Notes: generated by a model from the letters alone, not told the origin. Numbered from the stretch's first letter, positions 6,857-14,671 are shown. The stretch is DNA of 14,691 bases from JAKSCF01 sp028279945 (GCA_028279945.1 JANQMT010000014.1:1-14691), one strand, 5' to 3'. Made by a program: numbers and translations.

Positions 6857-8258
6857 TAAAAAAATAAAAGGGGTTTCGGATTTTCTAATGGGCTCTAGGT
6901 CGATTAACCCTTGGATGTCTGCTTTTTCTTACGGAACAGCATATTTCTCAGCAGTAATGTTTATAGGATATGCCGGGAAGGTAGGCTGGAATTTTGGAAT
7001 GTCTACTTTGTGGATAGTACTGGGCAACTCGTTTGTAGGGAGTTTTTTAGCGTGGCAAGTTCTTGGAAAGCGTACAAGAGAAATGACACATCGTTTAAAT
7101 GCATCCACAATGCCGGAGTTTATTGGTGTCAGATATAATAGCAAATGGTTAAAAATTGTATCTGCTTTGATTATATTTATTTTTTTAGTACCTTATTCGG
7201 CTTCAGTGTATAAAGGTCTAGGTTATCTTTTTGAAGAAATATTTGGTTTAAAAATGGTCTATGCATTATTGATTATGACAGCATTAACCTCATTGTATCT
7301 TTTCTTGGGAGGTTTTGTTGCTGCCACAAGAATTGACTTCATACAAGGTATGATTATGATTGTGGGTGTCATATTGATGTTAATTTTTGTTACTACTCAT
7401 GGGACCGTAGGCAGCATTGCTCAAGTAGCTCAACGGTTATCCGAAATAGAACCTGCGTTGGCTAAGACAGTTGGACCTCCGGGGCTGGTGCCTTTAATAT
7501 CCTTAGTAGCATTGACCAGTCTAGGGAGCTGGGGAATGCCGGGAATGGTTCACAAGCTGTATACCATTCGGGATGAGAAATCAATTGTCGCGGCAAAATG
7601 GGTATCTACCGCATTCGCTTTGCTTATTACATTTGGAGGATATTTTACAGGCATATGCGGGCGATTAATTCTGGAAAATCAACAACCGGAAAGCTATGAT
7701 ATGATTATTCCGCAAATTATTGCAAATACATTGCCCAACTGGGTTTCAGCTATTATATTTGTGCTCATTATTTCTGCTTCCATGTCAACACTGGCTTCAT
7801 TGGTGTTAGCATCCAGCTCTGCCATTGCAGTAGATTTAATTCAAGGAGTGGTGAAGCCTGATATCGATAAAGCAGCTATGGTGAAGCTTATGAGAGGCTT
7901 ATGTGTATTTTTCGTAATATTATCTTTTATTATGGCGATACAAAAAAGTCCTATTCTGTCACTAGCGGCAGTTTCATGGGGTTCCGTATCAGGATGCCTG
8001 CTTGCACCTTACTTGTTTGGACTGTTTTCAAAGCGTGTAACGACAACCGGTGTGTGGGCAGGTATGGTTTCAGCATTATCCATCACTGTTTTTGGTGTTA
8101 TAAAATATGGATTTTCCAGTCCACTAATCCCTACTATAGGTGCTATATCCATTGTTTTACCTTTAATCATTGTACCTCTTGTCAGCATTGTAACTAAACC
8201 TGAGGAGCAGAAGCACTTAGAGTATATTTTTAACCAAAGAATTGCAGAAGTGAAGTAA
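6795..8258 (+). CDS. Sodium:solute symporter (SSS/SLC5 family)
   Basis: A 487-aa polytopic membrane protein with about a dozen hydrophobic segments, of normal length for the family. Family features include the N-terminal VSDFLMGSRSINPWMSAFSY region (27-46), GGFVAATRIDFIQG in the core and ISASMSTLASLVLASSSA (326-343). The Ser-Thr pair at 331-332 falls where the family places its second sodium site. It should import an organic solute driven by sodium; the sequence does not tell me whether this is an amino acid, pantothenate or another carboxylate. A frame extension to ATG 6780 exists, but GGAGGG (6782-6787) sits 7 nt before ATG 6795, so the shorter start is used. The HutP-family gene upstream is a hint that the substrate could be histidine or a related amino acid; that is inference only. 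Confidence 0.9.
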   Translation: MHFFMLILYVLLIVIIAVISNKKIKGVSDFLMGSRSINPWMSAFSYGTAYFSAVMFIGYAGKVGWNFGMSTLWIVLGNSFVGSFLAWQVLGKRTREMTHRLNASTMPEFIGVRYNSKWLKIVSALIIFIFLVPYSASVYKGLGYLFEEIFGLKMVYALLIMTALTSLYLFLGGFVAATRIDFIQGMIMIVGVILMLIFVTTHGTVGSIAQVAQRLSEIEPALAKTVGPPGLVPLISLVALTSLGSWGMPGMVHKLYTIRDEKSIVAAKWVSTAFALLITFGGYFTGICGRLILENQQPESYDMIIPQIIANTLPNWVSAIIFVLIISASMSTLASLVLASSSAIAVDLIQGVVKPDIDKAAMVKLMRGLCVFFVILSFIMAIQKSPILSLAAVSWGSVSGCLLAPYLFGLFSKRVTTTGVWAGMVSALSITVFGVIKYGFSSPLIPTIGAISIVLPLIIVPLVSIVTKPEEQKHLEYIFNQRIAEVK

Positions 8259-8287
8259 AAATAGGGTAATTGATAAATAATAAATTG

Positions 8288-8319
8288 AGTGCAAGGATTT
8301 TACAGCCTTGCACTTTTTT
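8288..8319 (+). terminator. Rho-independent terminator after the symporter
   Basis: A perfect 9-bp stem (AGTGCAAGG at 8288-8296 with CCTTGCACT at 8306-8314) and a 9-nt loop are followed by a T tract to 8319. It separates the symporter unit from the next promoter. Confidence 0.9.
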
Positions 8320-8385
8320 ACGCCTTGAGGCTATGGAAAAATGAATGCAGGTGTATAAGCCTATACATCAAATTCCAACGAATAA

Positions 8386-8414
8386 TTGACAGTTTTTGTA
8401 TAAAACTTTAAAAT
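8386..8414 (+). promoter_or_regulatory. Sigma-A promoter of the 139-aa gene, amidase and probably comEC-holA
   Basis: A perfect -35 TTGACA (8386-8391) and -10 TAAAAT (8409-8414) are 17 nt apart, the best promoter in the window. A 6-bp dyad TGTATA-AGCC-TATACA (8352-8367) lies about 20 bp upstream of the -35 and could bind a regulator. Confidence 0.75.
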
Positions 8415-8451
8415 AGAACAAAAGGCAACTTATTAAATGAGGAGAAGAAAA

Positions 8452-8871
8452 ATGGAAGAATCAGACTATAACGATGGGGAAAAGGTATTTAATTTACGTA
8501 TACCTTTATCCGATGAAAATTTGAGGGAAGAGCTTAATTTTTATAAAGAGTTGAGACATATTTTTAAAGAGCATAATAAACCATTAGAAGATATAGAATT
8601 TATCATCAGTAATATTGAATCTAATATTGATATATTTACAAATGTTAATCATGTGATCTTGGATGAAGATAAAATAATAAAGCAAATTGAAAAGCATCCT
8701 TATTTTAAAAACCCTGGAGACTATCCTATTCGATTATTGACCATTTTGAAGTTTTTGAAAAGAAAAGGGTTTAACATGCATTATAAGGACATTGATATCT
8801 ATATAGACAAAATCATACAAAAAATAGACGGTGTTAAAAAAGTAGAAAGAGGTTTATACATTAAGAAGTAG
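8452..8871 (+). CDS. Hypothetical protein, 139 aa
   Basis: I do not recognise this protein. It is soluble, with no signal peptide or membrane segment, and rich in Lys, Glu, Asp, Ile and Asn. An acidic N-terminus (MEESDYNDGEKVFNLRIPLS) precedes likely helices at about 19-50. The second half (IRLLTILKFLKRKGF, then YIDKIIQKIDGVKKVERGLY) looks like a small helical domain ending in a strand-like KKVERGLYIKK. The longer frame begins at ATG 8437, but AGGAG (8440-8444) sits 7 nt before ATG 8452, which I take as the start. Its stop lies 8 nt before the amidase gene, whose ribosome binding site overlaps the stop, so the two are co-transcribed. A small adaptor or DNA-associated protein is possible but unsupported. 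Confidence 0.7.
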   Translation: MEESDYNDGEKVFNLRIPLSDENLREELNFYKELRHIFKEHNKPLEDIEFIISNIESNIDIFTNVNHVILDEDKIIKQIEKHPYFKNPGDYPIRLLTILKFLKRKGFNMHYKDIDIYIDKIIQKIDGVKKVERGLYIKK

Positions 8872-8879
8872 GTGAAAAG

Positions 8880-9662
8880 ATGAAAATAGCAATTCTCCAG
8901 TTTGATATTCATTTCAGTGATCCTGCTGTCAATAGGAAAAAAGTACTGGAAATGATTGACAAAGCATCCGGTGAAAAGCCGGATGTTGTTGTATTACCTG
9001 AAATGTGGAATACAAGCTATAATTTTAAAGCAATCTGTCAAAATGCAGATGAATTTGGACAGCCAACCCTAAATACCTTATCGAAAAAAGCCAAGCAATA
9101 TAACCTAAATATTGTGGCAGGGTCTATTGCTGATAATCAAGATGGTAAAATATATAACCGAGCATATGTGTTCAACAGGGAAGGGACAGTGGTTCATTCC
9201 TACGATAAAATACATTTGGTTCGTCATGTACAAGAAGACCAATATATATCAAGCGGAAATGGCATAGAAGTATTTGAATTGGAAGGCGTCAAATGTGGCA
9301 TTCTAATTTGCTATGATTTAAGGTTTCCGGAGCTTTCCAGAACCCTGGCATTAAAAGGTGCGGAGGTTATATTTGCGCCTGTTCAATGGTTTGAAACACG
9401 CATAGACCACTATGAAATATTATGTAAAGCAAGAGCTTTAGAGAATCAAATATATTTTGTAACCGCAAATAGAATAGGACAAGAATTTAAAGCAATATTT
9501 CCTGGGAAATCTATGGTGGTTAATCCTTGGGGGGAAATAATAGGACAAATGGGCAGCAGTGAGGAAATTTTATATTGTGACCTTGACCTTAGCTTAGTCC
9601 AAAGAACAAGGCAGAAGATTACTTGCCACCAGGATAGAAGGCCGGATCTATATAAGGTTTAA
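8880..9662 (+). CDS. Carbon-nitrogen hydrolase, omega-amidase-like (nitrilase superfamily)
   Basis: A 260-aa cytoplasmic enzyme with the full nitrilase-superfamily triad: Glu41 in LPEMWNTSY, Lys110 in YDKIHLV and Cys144 in GILICYDLRFPEL. The stretch GKSMVVNPWGEIIG (209-222) is also typical. Length and motifs resemble the omega-amidase group (YafV, Nit2, and MtnU of B. subtilis), which hydrolyses alpha-ketoglutaramate or alpha-ketosuccinamate to ammonia and the keto acid, a repair step after glutamine transamination. Deaminated-glutathione or another short amide remains possible. The ATG at 8880 follows AGGTG at 8870-8874 and fits the conserved start MKIAILQFDI. It is the second gene of a unit with the unknown 139-aa gene; 140 nt separate it from comEC. 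Confidence 0.85.
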   Translation: MKIAILQFDIHFSDPAVNRKKVLEMIDKASGEKPDVVVLPEMWNTSYNFKAICQNADEFGQPTLNTLSKKAKQYNLNIVAGSIADNQDGKIYNRAYVFNREGTVVHSYDKIHLVRHVQEDQYISSGNGIEVFELEGVKCGILICYDLRFPELSRTLALKGAEVIFAPVQWFETRIDHYEILCKARALENQIYFVTANRIGQEFKAIFPGKSMVVNPWGEIIGQMGSSEEILYCDLDLSLVQRTRQKITCHQDRRPDLYKV

Positions 9663-9706
9663 TTTAGGTTTATTCTGGTAGTGTAAAGCAAGTTATGAAA
9701 ACTTAG

Positions 9707-9787
9707 AGACAAATAGTGAAACAATAGTGGAACGATCGTTCAACCACTGTTCGACCATTGTTTGACCATTGTTCAACCATTGTTAAA
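9707..9787. repeat. 11-bp periodic repeat array with a GAACGATCGTTC palindrome ahead of comEC
   Basis: Five head-to-tail 11-bp units fill 9733-9787: CGATCGTTCAA, CCACTGTTCGA, CCATTGTTTGA, CCATTGTTCAA and CCATTGTTAAA. To the left, oppositely oriented 11-mers TAGTGAAACAA and TAGTGGAACGA occupy about 9714-9735. Orientation flips at the 12-bp palindrome GAACGATCGTTC (9730-9741), which fits the GAAC-N4-GTTC form of Gram-positive LexA (DinR) boxes. The 11-bp period puts GTTC-like half sites on nearly the same helix face. The array is 15 bp ahead of the comEC ATG. Confidence 0.75.
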
Positions 9788-9802
9788 TGGGGGGGAGAAG
9801 GG

Positions 9803-12157
9803 ATGAGAAGGCCATTGTTGTATATACTGGTACTATATACAATAGGCATCATAGTCCAGTATATATTTCATATTGAACCATATATTTTAGGGATAGCTTT
9901 GGGGCTATCTGTTTTGTTATTGTTTTTTTTACGTTATAAGGCCAAGGGCAGAATAGTGTGTCTTTTTTTTGCAATCATAGTGCTGTCAAGTCTATACTTT
10001 CAAACCGCCAATCAACGACATACGTGGATAAAACAATTTGAAGGCAAGGAAATTTTAGCTGTTGGACATGTTCAAGATGTGACAGTGAAAAAACAAGATT
10101 ATTATAGAGCCGTTGTACAGCTTCAATCTATCGAGTATCAAGATAAGGCTGTAAAATGTTCCCAAAAGTTGGTTTTAAATTTTTCTGGTGCGCATGAAAA
10201 TATTCACCGATTAATCGGTGAGAGAATTCAAGTCAATGGAATGATGGTTCTGCCTGCAAGCAATAGAAATCCCAAATGCTTTAATTATCAATTATATTTA
10301 AAAACGAAAAAAATACATATGATGATGGATGCTAAAACTGAGGATGTATATTGGGCAAAAGGAAACGCAAAATTTCTTATGGGCCATCTGGGTCAATTTA
10401 AATATGAGTTCCAAAATAAAATCAAGACCATAATGGATGATGATGCTTCCGGTGTATTGATAGGATTACTGTTTGGCGACAAACAATTTATTGATGATGA
10501 TATTTATGATGATTTTAAAAAAAATGGAACAGCCCATATTCTTGCTGTTTCAGGGATACACATGGGTATACTTTATGGCTTGCTTCAGCTGTTTGGGAGG
10601 AATAATAGTTTATTAAAAGATGGGTGCATTACACTTTTGATGTTATCATATGCCTTTATTTCTAATTTTTCTCCTTCTGTTACAAGAGCGGTGGTTATGA
10701 TTATGATATATATAACCTCAAGACACCTAAACAGAAAATATGATTTGATTTCTGCCGTGTCTTTGACGGCTCTTCTATTTATGATCCATAATCCTTATTC
10801 CATTTTTAATGCAGGATTCCAATTATCCTTTGCAGCTGTTTTTTCCGTAGGGATCCTATACCCTTATCTAAAAACAAAAATCAAATGCCAAAATGCCTTC
10901 ATGGATATGTTGGTGGTTTTATTGGCGATTCAGTTAGGGACTGTACCTTTGGTTGCATATCACTTCAATTATTTTTCTTATTCGGCTTTTTTAATCAATA
11001 TACCTGTGATTTTAGCAGCATCTGTGGCATTGCCTATTGCATTTTTAATGCTGCCTCTCAGCATAATAGGAGGGCAAGCTTTTTTGTGGACAGCGCTACT
11101 GGAAGAGATGTTTCTTGAAGCACTGATTGTTATGAACCAATGGAGTACATATCTGTTTAGGAGTGGTTCTGTTAACGTCATTAGCCCCCCTATAAGTGCT
11201 GTCATTTTGTATTATGTGACGCTATTAATTTTAGCCTATGAAGTTGTTTGGAAAAGTTTAATGATTCACAAACGAAAGATGGTACTGATTGGGGTGCTCG
11301 GTATAATCGTCAGTTTTCAAATCGGCAGGTTTTGGATTAATCCATATGAGATTATATTTGTAGATGTAGGTCAAGGCGATTGTATACACATCAAAGCGCC
11401 TAATGGAAAAAATATATTAGTTGACGGGGGAGGCAGCCTAAATCAGAACCAATATGATGTAGGTGAAAAAATATTAGCGCCTTATTTATTGAAAAATGGT
11501 GTAAGCCGTATTGATATGGCATTTATAACACATTTGCATGAGGACCATTATAAAGGTATGCTATCTTTAATGAACACACTGGACGTGAAACAATTGGCTT
11601 TGCCGATTCATGTAAGAAGCCATCCATTAAACGATGAAATAGAAAAATTGGCTGAGAAGAGAAAAACAAATATAGCATATCTTGAAAAAAATGATAGAAT
11701 ATTAATTGACAAGAATATATCTATTGTAGTTTTTAACCCAAAGAAACAATCTGAAAAATCATATGATGATGAAGAAGAGAATAACCGGTCACTTGTGCTG
11801 TTATTAGATTATGAAGGAACAAAAACATTACTGACAGGAGATATTGAAAGTGAGATAGAATCACTATTGGTGAAAGAAATAGGCAATATGAATGCGGATA
11901 TTCTGAAAGTGCCTCATCATGGAAGCAATACATCCAGTACAATCCATTTTGTTAATAAGGTGAATCCAAGTATTGCGATTATACAGGTAGGAAAAAATAA
12001 TAACTTTGGACATCCTTCAAAAGAAGTCCTAAAACGATACAAAGAGAAGGAAATTATGGTTTATAGGAATGATAAAAACGGTGCAATCCTGATCAACATT
12101 CAAAGAGATAAGATTGATGTAAAAACGATGTTAGATGGTGATGACGATGAACTATAA
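9803..12157 (+). CDS. comEC: ComEC/Rec2-type DNA internalisation protein
   Basis: A 784-aa complete ComEC. Two hydrophobic segments (about 4-45) lead to the extracytoplasmic N-terminal domain. The competence channel domain carries the hallmark GTAHILAVSGIHMGIL (243-258, His245 and His253) and many membrane helices up to about 515. The C-terminal metallo-beta-lactamase-like domain has DVGQGD (521-526), THLHEDH (576-582) and HHGSN (705-709), so its metal ligands look intact. ComEC carries single-stranded DNA across the membrane in transformation. The open frame extends to TTG 9758 inside the repeat array; ATG 9803 is preferred because GGGAG at 9793-9797 precedes it and the family start is hydrophobic. 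A run of seven G (9789-9795) is part of the ribosome binding site. The gene overlaps holA by 11 nt. Confidence 0.95.
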   Translation: MRRPLLYILVLYTIGIIVQYIFHIEPYILGIALGLSVLLLFFLRYKAKGRIVCLFFAIIVLSSLYFQTANQRHTWIKQFEGKEILAVGHVQDVTVKKQDYYRAVVQLQSIEYQDKAVKCSQKLVLNFSGAHENIHRLIGERIQVNGMMVLPASNRNPKCFNYQLYLKTKKIHMMMDAKTEDVYWAKGNAKFLMGHLGQFKYEFQNKIKTIMDDDASGVLIGLLFGDKQFIDDDIYDDFKKNGTAHILAVSGIHMGILYGLLQLFGRNNSLLKDGCITLLMLSYAFISNFSPSVTRAVVMIMIYITSRHLNRKYDLISAVSLTALLFMIHNPYSIFNAGFQLSFAAVFSVGILYPYLKTKIKCQNAFMDMLVVLLAIQLGTVPLVAYHFNYFSYSAFLINIPVILAASVALPIAFLMLPLSIIGGQAFLWTALLEEMFLEALIVMNQWSTYLFRSGSVNVISPPISAVILYYVTLLILAYEVVWKSLMIHKRKMVLIGVLGIIVSFQIGRFWINPYEIIFVDVGQGDCIHIKAPNGKNILVDGGGSLNQNQYDVGEKILAPYLLKNGVSRIDMAFITHLHEDHYKGMLSLMNTLDVKQLALPIHVRSHPLNDEIEKLAEKRKTNIAYLEKNDRILIDKNISIVVFNPKKQSEKSYDDEEENNRSLVLLLDYEGTKTLLTGDIESEIESLLVKEIGNMNADILKVPHHGSNTSSTIHFVNKVNPSIAIIQVGKNNNFGHPSKEVLKRYKEKEIMVYRNDKNGAILINIQRDKIDVKTMLDGDDDEL

Positions 12158-13178
12158 AGAATTTATGAAGCATATTAAAAAGAACGAGGGGAATCATGTA
12201 TATCTTTTTTATGGGAAAGAACGATATCTTATTAATTGGGCAATTGATTCTTTGAAAAAAAAATATGTGGAAAAAGAATTTGAAAACTTTAATTATAATG
12301 CTGTTGATATCAAACAAACCAATGCCGACGAGATTATTAATATCTGTGAAACTTTGCCTATTATGGCGGAGAAGCGTTTGGTACTGGTGGACAGATATTC
12401 TGTCTTAGAAGGAGAAAAAGTTAAAAGCTTTGGCGAAAGCGATGAGAAAAAAATGGCTTCATATATTGATGATATAGGGCGTACATGTATTGTAATATTC
12501 GTTTGTGGGGAGAAATTAGATAAAAGAAAATCAATCTATAAAAAGATTAATAAGTTAAATAGTGTTTTTGAGTTTTCTAAATTGAGCACCAATGATTTAA
12601 AAAAATGGGTTGAAAAAAGATTTAAAAATGCGGCAAAAACCATCAACGTCAAAAATACATTATTGCTCATTGAAAGCTGTGGATATTTAGATAAAGATTC
12701 AGACTATACACTTTTTAATTTGGAAAATGATATTAATAAAATATTACATTATGTAGGAGATGCTGATGAAATCAAAGAATCGGATATTATGGACAGCATC
12801 TCATCCGGTTTAGAAAAAAATATTTTTGTTTTGATAGAAGCAATTACAAGCGGCAACAAGGCTCAAGGGGTAAAACTGCTAAGTCATGCATTGCTTTTTG
12901 GAGAAGCTGAATATAAAATACTGGCTTTAATTCAAAGACAATTTGATAATATGCTGCAAGTAAAAATAATGAGAGAAAGGGGCAAGGATACAGCTTATAT
13001 GAAACAACAGTTGGGTTTACCGGACTTTGTCATTAAAAAATTACTAAAAAATGCGAGTGGACTTACATTAAATGCATTGAAAAAGAATATGATTAAAATG
13101 TATGAGATGGATAAAAATATTAAAACCGGTGTCATGGACCCAAGGTTAGCCCTAGAAATGTTGATAGCAGAGATATAG
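12147..13178 (+). CDS. holA: DNA polymerase III subunit delta
   Basis: A 343-aa protein that fits HolA (YqeN of B. subtilis). The N-terminal HVYLFYGKERYLINWAI (17-33) is the family's opening motif, and the C-terminal part (about 200-343) has the pattern GLEKNIFVLIEAITSGNKAQ followed by the clamp-loader collar helices. Delta opens the beta sliding clamp within the clamp loader. Possible starts are ATG 12135, 12141 and 12147; GGTGA (12137-12141) lies before the last, so I use 12147. The start overlaps the comEC stop, implying translational coupling; comEC followed by holA is a conserved firmicute order. rpsT, often next in such genomes, is not in the window. Confidence 0.93.
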   Translation: MNYKEFMKHIKKNEGNHVYLFYGKERYLINWAIDSLKKKYVEKEFENFNYNAVDIKQTNADEIINICETLPIMAEKRLVLVDRYSVLEGEKVKSFGESDEKKMASYIDDIGRTCIVIFVCGEKLDKRKSIYKKINKLNSVFEFSKLSTNDLKKWVEKRFKNAAKTINVKNTLLLIESCGYLDKDSDYTLFNLENDINKILHYVGDADEIKESDIMDSISSGLEKNIFVLIEAITSGNKAQGVKLLSHALLFGEAEYKILALIQRQFDNMLQVKIMRERGKDTAYMKQQLGLPDFVIKKLLKNASGLTLNALKKNMIKMYEMDKNIKTGVMDPRLALEMLIAEI

Positions 13179-13197
13179 TTATGGTGAAAATTACAAA

Positions 13198-13226
13198 TTT
13201 CTAATATCATTATTTTATGTTATAAT
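13198..13226 (+). promoter_or_regulatory. Extended -10 promoter of the HD-domain gene
   Basis: A perfect TATAAT (13221-13226) with TG one base upstream forms an extended -10. The -35 at 17 nt (TTTCTA, 13198-13203) is poor, as is common for this promoter type. No terminator is visible between holA and this promoter. Confidence 0.6.
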
Positions 13227-13268
13227 ACATAATAGTCATTCTAGTTTAATTTGAAAGGAAGATGGTAC

Positions 13269-13760
13269 TTGGGTAAATTTAATAAAGAGTTTATGATGAT
13301 TGCTAAGCCTATTATTACACATGACGCTTATCAACCAATGAAGGATATAAGACATCATAATGAAAGTGTCTATGAACACTGTTTGGATACAGCTTATATT
13401 TCTTATAAAATTGCTAAAAAAATGAATTTAGATTATGTATCTATAACAAGAGGCTGCTTGTTACACGATTTTTATCTATATAAATTTAAAAAAGGAAAAG
13501 GCAAGAAAGTCTTTCCTGAAGCATTTAAACACGCGAAGAACCATCCGTTGATTGCTTTAGAAAATGCATTGAAATATTTTGAGCTAAACGACAAAGAGAA
13601 AGACATCATCAAAAATCATATGTTTCCAATAGGAATTCCGAGATCCTCTGAGGCGTGGATTGCTACTTTTGTAGATAAATTTTTAGCGTTATCTGAATAT
13701 TCTACAAGAGCAAAAAATTCAACAGTAAAACAATACAAAGAAATATTCAGTTTGGGATAA
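13269..13760 (+). CDS. HD-domain protein, putative metal-dependent phosphohydrolase
   Basis: A 163-aa soluble protein with an HD-type metal site. The residues in order are His37 (VYEHCLDTA), His66-Asp67 (GCLLHDFYLY), His88 and His92 (FKHAKNHPL), His117 and Asp136 (FVDKFLAL). The extra histidines between the HD pair and the last Asp resemble HD proteins that hold more than one metal. The family cleaves phosphate esters of nucleotides or cyclic nucleotides; the substrate here is unknown. The open frame reaches TTG 13251, but AAAGGAAG (13254-13261) lies 7 nt before TTG 13269, so I use that start; ATG 13293 is a weaker choice. It is a single gene with its own promoter and has no U-tract terminator before the next gene. 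Confidence 0.8.
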   Translation: MGKFNKEFMMIAKPIITHDAYQPMKDIRHHNESVYEHCLDTAYISYKIAKKMNLDYVSITRGCLLHDFYLYKFKKGKGKKVFPEAFKHAKNHPLIALENALKYFELNDKEKDIIKNHMFPIGIPRSSEAWIATFVDKFLALSEYSTRAKNSTVKQYKEIFSLG

Positions 13761-13773
13761 AAGCAGGTTACAG

Positions 13774-13801
13774 ATGACAAAGGGCAGGGAAAATTTATAA
13801 T
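13774..13801 (+). promoter_or_regulatory. Sigma-A promoter of the sanA-like gene
   Basis: ATGACA (13774-13779) is 16 nt from a perfect TATAAT (13796-13801). Transcription would start near 13808, giving a leader of about 120 nt that contains the long hairpin at 13841-13892. Confidence 0.6.
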
Positions 13802-13840
13802 GCATTTTGAGTCTATAGATTAGAGATGAATAGTTGAATA

Positions 13841-13892
13841 TAGAAATTTATAGGAGGTTTTGCTAAGCAAAACCTTCCTATACTAATTTCTA
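13841..13892 (+). repeat. Long hairpin in the sanA leader
   Basis: The core TATAGGAGGTTTTGC (13849-13863) pairs with GCAAAACCTTCCTATA (13867-13882) with one bulged base over a TAA loop. TAGAAAT (13841-13847) and ATTTCTA (13886-13892) extend it by 7 bp. No T tract follows on either strand, so it is not an ordinary terminator. Its 5' arm contains TAGGAGG, a Shine-Dalgarno-like sequence locked in the stem. Confidence 0.7.
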
Positions 13893-13926
13893 ACGTCTGA
13901 TCACTGTATTAAAAGGGGGACAAGCT

Positions 13927-14586
13927 ATGAGAAAATTTAAAAAAGTATTCATCACACTCTTTTTAATCTCAATTTTTTGCAGTATGGTATTTATTTTAGT
14001 GGATGAATATGTTTGTTATGTAGGCGAAAAATATATGATTGAATTGGATGAAGAGATGGAAGAAATCGATGCAGTTATTGTGTTAGGGTCTAAGGTGATG
14101 TATGATGGAACACCTTCTGTTATATTGCAGGATCGATTAAATACAGCGTACAAAGTTTATGAAAACGGCACGACCGATAGGATACTGGTATCCGGAGATC
14201 ATGGCAGGGTTGAATATGATGAAGTGAATGGGATGCGCCGCTTTTTAGAAGATAAAGATGTACCTACAGAAAATATTTTTATGGATCATGCAGGTTTTAG
14301 TACCTATGAATCTATGTACAGGGCAAAAGAGATTTTTTGTGTTGATAAAGCAATTATTGTGACACAGGAATATCATTTAAAGCGTGCATTATTTATTGCT
14401 AGAACTCTTGGGATAGAGGCTTATGGTGTAGCCAGCGATATCCACCAATATCCTAGGAGAGATTATTATGAATTTAGAGAAAAAGCTGCAAGAGTAAAAG
14501 ATTTTTTTAAGTCACATTTGAAATTGAAGCCCACATATTTAGGGCAAATTATTCCAATATGGGAAGACGGCTATTTGACACATTAG
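13927..14586 (+). CDS. SanA/YdcF-family (DUF218) membrane-anchored protein
   Basis: A 219-aa protein with a single N-terminal membrane anchor (about 6-25) and a DUF218 domain from about 46 to 195. Family blocks seen are DAVIVLGSKVMYDGTPS (48-64), the RILVSGDHG loop (85-93), the FSTYESMYRAKEIF helix (124-137) and IIVTQEYHLKRALFIA (143-158). It probably lies outside the membrane. E. coli SanA is linked to envelope barrier function and vancomycin exclusion at high temperature, but the reaction is unknown, so the link to cell wall here is an inference. AAAAGGGGG (13911-13919) sits about 7 nt before the ATG. It is a single gene, with promoter at 13774-13801 and terminator at 14591-14624. Confidence 0.88.
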   Translation: MRKFKKVFITLFLISIFCSMVFILVDEYVCYVGEKYMIELDEEMEEIDAVIVLGSKVMYDGTPSVILQDRLNTAYKVYENGTTDRILVSGDHGRVEYDEVNGMRRFLEDKDVPTENIFMDHAGFSTYESMYRAKEIFCVDKAIIVTQEYHLKRALFIARTLGIEAYGVASDIHQYPRRDYYEFREKAARVKDFFKSHLKLKPTYLGQIIPIWEDGYLTH

Positions 14587-14590
14587 GATA

Positions 14591-14624
14591 ATAAAACCTT
14601 GCTATTAATTTAGTAAGGTTTTAT
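14591..14624 (+). terminator. Rho-independent terminator of the sanA-like gene
   Basis: ATAAAACCTTGCTA (14591-14604) pairs with TAGTAAGGTTTTAT (14611-14624) through 14 bp, including one G-T pair, with a 6-nt loop. A T-rich run continues to 14630, beginning 4 nt after the stop codon. The outer A/T pairs make it usable in both directions. Confidence 0.8.
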
Positions 14625-14671
14625 TTATTTTAAAATTATTAATAGAAATATTAATAATTTTAAAATAAATA
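14622..14671. repeat. Perfect 23-bp AT-only palindrome with a GAAA loop
   Basis: Bases 14622-14644 are the exact complement of 14649-14671, with only GAAA between them and no G or C in either arm. The left edge overlaps the last three bases of the terminator stem. TTATTAATA occurs at 14636-14644 and again at 14678-14686, and inverted at 14649-14657. Confidence 0.8.

Noticed and set aside
8437..8451. ATG 8437 as start of the 139-aa gene
   Set aside because: AGGAG at 8440-8444 lies after this ATG and is correctly placed for ATG 8452.
9733..9787. CRISPR-like array
   Set aside because: The units are 11 bp, directly abutting and without spacers, and no cas gene is present.
9762..9788. Promoter TTGACC / TTAAAT ahead of comEC
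   Set aside because: The spacer is only 15 bp and both boxes fall out of the repeat units, so the match is probably a by-product of the repeats.
9758..9802. TTG 9758 as the comEC start
   Set aside because: It lies inside the 11-bp repeat array with no ribosome binding site; ATG 9803 has one and starts the hydrophobic N-terminus expected of ComEC.
13841..13892. Intrinsic terminator of the HD-domain gene
   Set aside because: The stem is strong, but no T tract follows on either strand.
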